12,851 nucleotides of DNA. Origin: an uncultured Ruminococcus sp. (GTDB lineage Bacteria > Bacillota > Clostridia > Oscillospirales > Ruminococcaceae). The stretch covers positions 1 through 12,851 of the forward strand of contig CAMOEP010000032.1 of NCBI GenBank assembly GCA_946612185.1, given 5' to 3'. The position numbers and the translations under genes were made by a program. The notes beneath the pieces are model-generated. The model was given only the letters and a program-made list of their open reading frames with translations. It did no database searches and was not told the origin of the DNA. Shown in pieces: positions 9,084-12,851 of this stretch (position 1 is its first letter; each line of letters opens with the position of its first letter).

Positions 9084-9650
9084 CTAAATGTCGTTGCGCC
9101 GCACGATCATGATAACTTTTCCGAGAATCTCGCTGCCGGAGACAGTTCCGTAATAGCGGCTGTCCTCAGCGCCTCCACGGGCATCAGCGAGTACGAAAAA
9201 TTCGTCCTTTGCAAGTGAAACGGGGTAATTTACGAATCCTTCAAACCGTGGTGTAGAGTTATGGATACCCGGTTCTGAGACTGTGTTCCCGTTGATAATG
9301 AGCAAGCCGTCATCGGTGATATCCACGCTGTCGCCGCCTCCGGCAACTATTCTGGCAACGTAGGAAGTACCGTTTTTGGATAGTACCACAACGTCCTGGG
9401 AGTGGAGTTCGTTTTCGAGACGGTAGTATATAAGCAGGTCTTTAGCTTTGATATTCTGAGCCATGTCACCGTTGGGAGCAGTAGCAGCGCCGATGACAAA
9501 GCCGAACAGAAGCCAGAGAACAGTGATAACGATAAGGAGATTCATGAGGAAGATCTGTATAGGAGTCATAGGCGACTTCTTTTTCTTCTTCGCATCATCT
9601 TGCTTAGCGGTTTCCTTATCAGCGGAACAAGTATTGATTTTCTGATCCAA
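9084..9650 (-). CDS. sipA: SipA-like signal peptidase I homologue lacking catalytic Ser and Lys
   Basis: A 188-residue S26-family protein. It has a lysine-rich cytoplasmic head (20-26), one membrane segment (about 31-56) and an extracytoplasmic signal-peptidase fold: GDM (61-63), GTSYVARIVAGGGDSVDI (94-111), LLIINGN, and a good final box ADARGG...DSRYYGTV (155-170) followed by ILGKV. In active enzymes the GDM position reads G-S-M and the A99-R100 position reads K-R. Here they are Asp62 and Ala99, so both the nucleophile and the general base are missing. In Streptococcus pyogenes, SipA in the FCT pilus locus likewise lacks both residues (Asp and Gly) and is needed for pilus assembly rather than peptide cleavage. 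The same helper role is inferred here. The start is TTG, set by AGGTGA 6 nt upstream. It is the first gene of the pilus operon. Confidence 0.85.
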   Translation of the reverse strand: MDQKINTCSADKETAKQDDAKKKKKSPMTPIQIFLMNLLIVITVLWLLFGFVIGAATAPNGDMAQNIKAKDLLIYYRLENELHSQDVVVLSKNGTSYVARIVAGGGDSVDITDDGLLIINGNTVSEPGIHNSTPRFEGFVNYPVSLAKDEFFVLADARGGAEDSRYYGTVSGSEILGKVIMIVRRNDI

Positions 9651-9656
9651 AAAAGT

Positions 9657-9663
9657 TCACCTC
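9657..9663 (-). promoter_or_regulatory. Ribosome binding site that fixes the TTG start of the SipA-like gene
   Basis: GAGGTGA on the minus strand ends 6 nt before the TTG at 9650. The next in-frame ATG (Met28) would remove the basic head and has no comparable site, so TTG is preferred. Confidence 0.7.
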
Positions 9664-9700
9664 GTTTGCGAATGTGTATAATAGGCTAACTATTATAAAA

Positions 9701-9736
9701 AAGCGCTCTGGTAACAGAATATGGTATAATTTAGAA
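9701..9736 (+). promoter_or_regulatory. Inverted near-copy of the operon promoter, facing away from the operon
   Basis: On the plus strand this segment reads AAGCGCTCTGGTAACAG, 3 nt, ATGGTATAATT, one mismatch, AGAAAA. It matches the operon promoter on the minus strand (9853-9815) at nearly every position, apart from a 1-nt and a 2-nt length difference. It contains an extended -10 (TGGTATAAT, hexamer 9725-9730). If active it would send transcripts towards 9962 and antisense to the response regulator gene. It could instead act as a second operator inside the 5' leader of the operon mRNA. Confidence 0.5.
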
Positions 9737-9760
9737 AAAGGCATAGCAATAGTGAATAAA

Positions 9761-9778
9761 ATCAGCATATATGTTGAT
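9761..9778. repeat. Imperfect palindrome between the facing promoters
   Basis: ATCAGCATATATGTTGAT is a palindrome with one mismatched pair, centred on CATATATG. It lies in the untranslated leader, close to the midpoint between the two mirrored promoter cassettes. A regulator site is possible; nothing more can be said. Confidence 0.3.
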
Positions 9779-9814
9779 ATGTGACATCATATAAGTGATA
9801 GTCTATTTCCTTTG

Positions 9815-9853
9815 TTTTCTTAATTATACCATAGTAACTGTTACCAAAGCGTT
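9815..9853 (-). promoter_or_regulatory. Promoter of the pilus operon
   Basis: The minus strand has an extended -10, TGGTATAAT (hexamer 9828-9823), with start expected near 9816 and a leader of about 165 nt before the SipA-like gene. The 17-bp position upstream reads CGCTTT, far from TTGACA, so activator help is likely. Just upstream of the -10 is GTAAC-A-GTTAC, a perfect short inverted repeat, within a GGTAACAG block shared with the mirrored copy at 9701-9736. Being the best -10 pointing into the operon, it is the preferred promoter. Confidence 0.65.
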
Positions 9854-9873
9854 ACTACAATTGCGGTTATTTT

Positions 9874-9882
9874 TGCTATAAT
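9874..9882 (+). promoter_or_regulatory. Possible plus-strand extended -10 within the repeat array
   Basis: TGCTATAAT occurs on the plus strand with no clear -35. Its TATAAT abuts and slightly overlaps the last heptad of the array on the other strand, so regulator binding would block it. The only downstream gene is antisense (the response regulator), so it may be silent or give an antisense RNA. Confidence 0.25.
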
Positions 9883-9943
9883 GTGAAAATTGGGTGAAAT
9901 TTGCGAGAAAATTGTGTGAAACCAGTGAATTAATGACCTGAAA
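9882..9943 (-). repeat. Helically phased heptad array, probable response-regulator binding site
   Basis: On the minus strand, heptads start at 9921 (TTTCACA), 9910 (TTTCTCG), 9899 (TTTCACC) and 9888 (TTTCACA), exactly 11 bp apart, with 4-bp spacers CAAT, CAAA, CAAT and TTAT. A further TTTCAGG starts at 9943, 22 bp upstream of the first. Direct heptads with 11-bp phasing are the known site architecture of OmpR/PhoB and SARP winged-helix regulators. The gene just upstream encodes such a regulator. The array ends 53 bp before the operon -10, so it would act from an upstream position. The array is seen directly; the binding protein is inferred. Confidence 0.65.
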
Positions 9944-9958
9944 CCGTGATAGTCAGGT
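9936..9958 (-). terminator. Weak hairpin after the response regulator gene
   Basis: ACCTGA and TCAGGT form a perfect 6-bp stem with an 11-nt loop just after the regulator stop. It lacks a T-run on the minus strand, so read-through into the pilus operon is possible. It overlaps the first heptad of the array. Confidence 0.25.
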
Positions 9959-9961
9959 GAA

Positions 9962-10663
9962 TCAAAACCAGTGGAAGTCCTCGTTTATTTCAGAAAGCTG
10001 ACCCTGATAGTAGATAGCGTTTATGTCAATTGCGATCTTTCCGTACTTTTTCATGATAATATACTCAGCTCCAGCCTCTTTCAGTCCCTCACGCAGGTCA
10101 AGGATAAGCTGACGGAGGTAGCCTTGTTTATCCAAAGCGCCGTCCCAGAGAGCGCCGAGTATTTCGCCGTTTGTGCAGAAAGCACCTTCACGGTAGAGCA
10201 GGTAGGCGAAAAGCTCGATAGTACGGTCACGCTTGAAGTCGAAAGGAGCGTTGTTCACAAGAACCGAGAATGGCGAGCATTGCACCATAAGCGGGAGTTT
10301 GATCCGCTCGATAGGGAAGCGGAGGTCTTGCAGTTCACGGATAATATCCCTTTCGCATATCGGCTTTCTGAGAAAACCGCTGGGGTGGGTCTGGTGAGCG
10401 TCAAAGCTGTATTCCGGGTGACCAGTAACGTAGATAACGTTAATACGTTTGTAGAGACTTCTTATTTTCTCCGCAGCTTCGATACCGTTCATTCCAGGCA
10501 TTTCGATGTCGAGAAAAACTATCTGCACATCGTCGCTGAGAATTTCCATAGCCTCTTTCATACTGCCTGCTGTCATATGTGTACCAGAAGGGTCGATCTT
10601 TTTCAGCATAAACTGCATAAGGTCTGTGGAAGTTTTCTGGTCGTCGATTGATAATGTTATCAT
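9962..10663 (-). CDS. Response regulator with REC domain and OmpR/SARP-type winged helix
   Basis: Transcription factor partner of the kinase upstream. The 233-residue protein opens with a receiver domain (1-112): acidic pair Asp7-Asp8, phosphoacceptor Asp52 in VFLDIEMPGMNG, Thr80 in YVTGH and Lys100 in LRKP, so all phosphotransfer residues are present. Residues about 125-215 look like a winged helix: VNNAPFDFKRDRTIELFAYL, REGAFCTNGEILGALW, a recognition-helix region YLRQLILDLREGLKEAG, and a wing KKYGKIAID. This is the OmpR (Trans_reg_C) or SARP style without a BTAD extension. LytS-type kinases usually pair with LytTR regulators, so this is atypical. ATG 10663 has AAAGGAGT 6 nt upstream. The gene follows the kinase by 82 bp. 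Its likely target is the phased array 19 bp beyond its stop, upstream of the pilus operon. The exact output family could be settled by profile search. Confidence 0.87.
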   Translation of the reverse strand: MITLSIDDQKTSTDLMQFMLKKIDPSGTHMTAGSMKEAMEILSDDVQIVFLDIEMPGMNGIEAAEKIRSLYKRINVIYVTGHPEYSFDAHQTHPSGFLRKPICERDIIRELQDLRFPIERIKLPLMVQCSPFSVLVNNAPFDFKRDRTIELFAYLLYREGAFCTNGEILGALWDGALDKQGYLRQLILDLREGLKEAGAEYIIMKKYGKIAIDINAIYYQGQLSEINEDFHWF

Positions 10664-10745
10664 ACGTTTACTCCTTTAATAATTTATGATGATGATCCGG
10701 AATGTGTTCCTGAGATCAGTTGCTAATGTCTGAACGGAACTATTC

Positions 10746-12134
10746 CTAGCTGACCTGATTTGATTGCGTCGGGTTATTGATTATTATTCTTGCGGTCGTA
10801 CCTGATTCGTTTTTGATCAGCTCCAGCTTGCCGTCAGCCAGGAAACGAAGTCTTGCACGGACGTTTTCTGTACCGATCGACTTTCGTCTGCTCTGGTGGA
10901 CGGTGGGGGTATTATGCCCTATGCCGCAGTCGATTATCTCAATAATGATCTGGTTATCGTTTTTGTGGACACTTATGGTGACTGTTCCGCCTTTTTCGTA
11001 AGTAGCGATACCGTGGCGGACGGCGTTCTCCACAAGCGGCTGAACGGACAGGGCAGGAACGAGAAAGTCATCTGCCTCTATGTCGTATTCAACGTTTAGC
11101 CGGGAGCCGTAGTTATCGGCTTCAAGAGCGAGATAAGCCTCAATGTTTTCCATCTCGTGTTCAAAGGGTATCATTTCCAGGTTGCCCAGTGCTTCAAAAT
11201 GTGACCGCAGATAGCGATTGAAATGAGCCATACTTTCGTATATCTCCGGGTACTTCATGCACCTTGCGCTTAGAGCAACCAGGGAATTATTGATGAAGTG
11301 GGGCTGTATCTGAGCGAGAAGTATCTCATTCTTGCTGTGTTCGAGGGCAAGCTTTTTCTCTGCCAGTTCCGTTTTGACAAGCTGTAATTCATGTGCAGTC
11401 TCAGCCGCCAGGAAGCTTCTGCGTTTTTCGTAGCACATGAATATGATAAGTGCCGTGAATGAAACGGCGATATTTTTGACGGAAATGCCGCTGTAGAAGA
11501 AGTTTACAATGAAAGCGAGCATGGGGCAGGCAGTAGCAACTATAATTATCTGTCTGAGAAGAATCGCAATATGTTTGCGGAAAATAAGAAGTACAGACAA
11601 AATGAACGTGAGCGAAACGATAGTCACGCTATTCCATAGGAAATAGAACTTGCCACGGTAGTAGTTACCTAAATCATCTATCGAGTACAGTGCGTCAGTA
11701 AATGGGGTAGCGATAAGGAAACCTATGAGGATAAAGTGGAAGCACTGGAAAACCGTAACGAGTTTCTTTAAGTGAATGAAGTTGTTTTTTATGGCAACGT
11801 GGTTTTTAATAAGCTGTAGGAATAAAAGGGTCTGGAAAGCGCCGGTAGCGAAGTACATAAAGTTTGAGAAACGGACTATAAAAAAACAAGTAGCTGAAGG
11901 GTCGCCAGTTCCGACCACAGATAATATATTGTAAAGATTATAGAAATAAGCAGCAGCAAAGAAAGTCATTATCTCCTTTGCGAAAAGTTCATTGTACTTT
12001 GGTATATTCTTTTTAGTGGATTTACTGCTGAATATCAGACAAATGATCATCATTATCAGAAATATGCCGTTCCAGGATTCAAGAATGACTTGAATAAAAA
12101 GCGGTAAACCGATGCGGCTCAGAAGTTCTTTCAA
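10746..12134 (-). CDS. Multi-pass sensor histidine kinase, LytS/YehU (His_kinase) family
   Basis: Membrane sensor that would phosphorylate the downstream response regulator. The 462-residue product has about seven hydrophobic segments (near 12-35, 54-75, 82-108, 126-145, 165-185, 190-213, 221-235) and only short loops, with no recognisable extracellular ligand domain. A coiled-coil linker follows (241-273). The His_kinase box is LLAQIQPHFINNSL with His279, and the ATPase has PLVENAVRHG (N box, Asn370), DCGIG (402-406) and GTENVRARL (421-429). The start is TTG at 12134, fixed by AAGGAGGTGG 4-6 nt upstream; no nearby ATG is as well placed. A good promoter lies 55 bp upstream. The signal sensed cannot be told from sequence. 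Its position before the regulator and pilus genes suggests control of pilus expression. Confidence 0.9.
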   Translation of the reverse strand: MKELLSRIGLPLFIQVILESWNGIFLIMMIICLIFSSKSTKKNIPKYNELFAKEIMTFFAAAYFYNLYNILSVVGTGDPSATCFFIVRFSNFMYFATGAFQTLLFLQLIKNHVAIKNNFIHLKKLVTVFQCFHFILIGFLIATPFTDALYSIDDLGNYYRGKFYFLWNSVTIVSLTFILSVLLIFRKHIAILLRQIIIVATACPMLAFIVNFFYSGISVKNIAVSFTALIIFMCYEKRRSFLAAETAHELQLVKTELAEKKLALEHSKNEILLAQIQPHFINNSLVALSARCMKYPEIYESMAHFNRYLRSHFEALGNLEMIPFEHEMENIEAYLALEADNYGSRLNVEYDIEADDFLVPALSVQPLVENAVRHGIATYEKGGTVTISVHKNDNQIIIEIIDCGIGHNTPTVHQSRRKSIGTENVRARLRFLADGKLELIKNESGTTARIIINNPTQSNQVS

Positions 12135-12140
12135 GTAACC

Positions 12141-12148
12141 ACCTCCTT
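12141..12148 (-). promoter_or_regulatory. Ribosome binding site fixing the TTG start of the kinase
   Basis: AAGGAGGT, near-perfect complement to the 16S tail, ends 6 nt before TTG 12134. This supports TTG as the true start of the kinase gene. Confidence 0.75.
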
Positions 12149-12188
12149 AATAATCTAAATAAAAACGAAAAATGAATTTATTTTTTAT

Positions 12189-12217
12189 ATTATAGCACGT
12201 TTGGCATATCATTTCAA
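12189..12217 (-). promoter_or_regulatory. Sigma-A promoter of the two-component genes
   Basis: On the minus strand TTGAAA (12217-12212), a 17-bp spacer and TATAAT (12194-12189), with TGC before the -10 as an extended element. Transcription should start near 12182, giving a leader of about 48 nt before the kinase. The promoter is close to consensus, so basal expression is probably constitutive. Confidence 0.8.
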
Positions 12218-12237
12218 TAGGAAAAGTGAAATTTATA

Positions 12238-12254
12238 TTTACCAAAATGGTAAA
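12238..12254. repeat. Perfect 17-bp palindrome upstream of the kinase promoter
   Basis: TTTACCA-AAA-TGGTAAA is a perfect inverted repeat 20 bp upstream of the kinase -35. It could be an operator. On the minus strand it contains TTTGGTAA, also found at the pilus operon promoter cassette (TTTGGTAACAG). Confidence 0.4.
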
Positions 12255-12612
12255 AAAGCTACTTTTAATCAGGAAAGGGGAAAATAAAAATGTTATTGTA
12301 AGATAATATTAATAAAACGAAGATGAATTGGTTAAAAAGACGTATCAGTGTGACAAGAAGTTGGCAATAAAATTGAAAAAACTTTGTAAACCGTAATATC
12401 GAATCTGGGATTATTTCATCTGGAATGTATATAAACAACGCAATATCGGTATTATTAAAAGCAAAGTGAACTAAAAAATGTGTTAAAATATAGTAATTAT
12501 GAGGGAAATGACTTTTTTAAAAATTGGGAGGGGATAGGGGAGTTCTTTTGCTGTTTATATCGGTTATGGTAATTTCATGATTTGCAGAGTGCACCTTTTT
12601 AAAAGGGAAAAA
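12255..12612. other. AT-rich spacer, no gene recognised
   Basis: This stretch contains only very short open frames (the longest plus-strand start with any promise codes 15 residues at 12323-12370, without a proper ribosome site). A G-rich patch at 12526-12540 has three G-runs. No RNA gene or mobile element was recognised. Confidence 0.5.
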
Positions 12613-12643
12613 TCCGGAAACGATAAAAAACTTCCGTTCCGGA
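12613..12643. repeat. Inverted repeat just upstream of the tRNA promoter
   Basis: TCCGGAA (12613-12619) and TTCCGGA (12637-12643) are perfect inverted copies with a 17-nt loop that holds an extra TTCCG. Read on the minus strand the stem is followed by TTTTTCCC, so it looks slightly terminator-like in that direction, but no minus-strand gene lies upstream of it in the window. It ends 1 nt before the -35 of the tRNA promoter. Confidence 0.35.
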
Positions 12644-12644
12644 C

Positions 12645-12673
12645 TTGACAAAAGCTGATTATTGTGGTATAAT
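12645..12673 (+). promoter_or_regulatory. Strong sigma-A promoter for the tRNA-Leu transcript
   Basis: TTGACA (12645-12650), 17-bp spacer, TATAAT (12668-12673), with TGG before the -10. Start is expected near 12680, 38 nt before the tRNA. The perfect hexamers and spacing fit a stable-RNA gene. Confidence 0.88.
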
Positions 12674-12717
12674 ATTATCTGTTAATGTGTTCTCCGAAGT
12701 GACACTGAATACTAATC

Positions 12718-12751
12718 GCCAGTGTGGTGGAATGGCAGACACGCTTGACTT
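12718..12751 (+). tRNA. tRNA-Leu(UAA), 5' half only (probable 5' exon)
   Basis: Acceptor strand GCCAGTG, TG, D stem GTG/CAC around GAATGGCAGA, then anticodon-stem strand CTTGA and loop CTTAAAA with anticodon TAA at 12751-12753. The D arm is typical of leucine tRNA. The expected 3' strand of the anticodon stem (TCAAG) is absent; TCCGT follows instead. No T arm, CACTGGC acceptor strand or CCA is found in the remaining 98 nt. The tRNA is therefore interrupted in the anticodon loop. By analogy with cyanobacterial tRNA-Leu(UAA), the 5' exon would end after the first anticodon base, 12751. A broken remnant is the alternative, but the strong promoter argues for a working gene. Confidence 0.65.
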
Positions 12752-12851
12752 AAAATCCGTTGACTCATTTTGAGGTTTTGAGTTCCGGCTGTTTTTGGTA
12801 TCGCTCAAACGGCTTAACTACGGGATAATTTGGTGAACGTGGTAGAAAGAA
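12752..12851 (+). ncRNA. Candidate group I intron in the tRNA-Leu anticodon loop (5' part, runs off right edge)
   Basis: The tRNA does not resume within this segment. The exon end GACTT can pair with GAGTT (12780-12784) by G-U, A-T, C-G, T-A and a final T-G wobble, as a P1 helix of a group I intron requires at the 5' splice site. Further on, CTCAAACGG (12803-12811) resembles the P3/J3-4/P4 start of group I cores, and CTAC (12818-12821) can pair with GTAG (12841-12844). The core elements P7 and the 3' splice site would lie beyond the window. tRNA-Leu(UAA) is a classical group I site in cyanobacteria. The interruption is seen; the intron class is inferred. Confidence 0.45.

Noticed and set aside
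9701..9853. Invertible promoter switch for phase variation
   Set aside because: Each arm contains its own -10, so inversion would restore the same promoter layout, and no invertase gene is in the window.
9971..10651. Long plus-strand open frame of 226 codons opposite the response regulator
   Set aside because: It is antisense to a complete REC plus winged-helix protein and resembles no family; its length reflects the codon bias of the real gene.
10699..10746. Two GGAA-N3/4-TTCC elements in the kinase-regulator spacer as operators
   Set aside because: Four-base arms are too short to separate from chance, and the second overlaps the kinase stop; no promoter accompanies them.
12323..12370. Tiny basic open frame of 15 codons in the right spacer
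   Set aside because: No spaced ribosome site, no context, and length within chance expectation.
12526..12540. G-rich patch as a G-quadruplex
   Set aside because: Only three G-runs of three or more, so a standard four-run quadruplex cannot form from this patch alone.
12613..12643. Terminator for a minus-strand gene
   Set aside because: The T-run is on the minus strand but only a plus-strand tRNA lies to the right in the window; the loop of 17 nt is also long.
1..12851. CRISPR array, insertion sequence or prophage
   Set aside because: No regular repeat-spacer pattern, transposase, integrase or phage structural gene was found on either strand.

Overview
The window looks like a chromosomal segment of a gut Gram-positive of the Clostridia, most like Ruminococcus (Oscillospiraceae). 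This rests on moderate GC with AT-rich spacers, strong AAGGAGGTGG-type ribosome binding sites, two TTG starts, and sortase-anchored surface proteins built from InlB-like and Spy0128-like modules. The genus is inferred from style; there is no rRNA or marker gene to confirm it. All protein genes lie on the minus strand, so the locus reads from right to left.

Right part (12851 to 9962). At the extreme right a strong plus-strand promoter (TTGACA, 17 bp, TATAAT) drives the 5' half of a tRNA-Leu(UAA). The tRNA breaks off in the anticodon loop and no 3' half appears before the window ends, so a group I intron in the anticodon loop is suspected. About 460 bp of AT-rich spacer separates this promoter from a minus-strand promoter for a two-component system: a multi-pass LytS/YehU-type histidine kinase (12134-10746) and a response regulator (10663-9962) whose output domain is a winged helix of the OmpR/SARP kind rather than LytTR.

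Middle (9961 to 9651). A 311-bp regulatory region precedes the pilus genes. It holds an array of TTTCAC-type heptads phased at 11 bp (and one more at 22 bp), the layout expected for OmpR/SARP-type regulators. It also holds an extended -10 promoter for the operon and a near-copy of that promoter in inverted orientation about 100 bp downstream, so two similar promoter cassettes face each other.

Left part (9650 to 1). A tightly spaced operon encodes a SipA-like signal peptidase homologue lacking both catalytic residues, a class B sortase with an unusual C-terminal membrane domain, a 2199-residue adhesin with many InlB-like modules and an IPVTG sorting signal, and the N-terminal 345 residues of a Spy0128/FctA-like pilin that runs off the left edge. 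The parts match the streptococcal FCT-type pilus (SipA, class B sortase, tip protein, FctA backbone). The likely working model is that the kinase senses an envelope or external signal, the regulator binds the phased array, and the operon makes a covalently assembled pilus displaying the giant adhesin. The most notable points are the match between regulator type and DNA array, the mirrored promoters, the catalytically dead SipA and the split tRNA.
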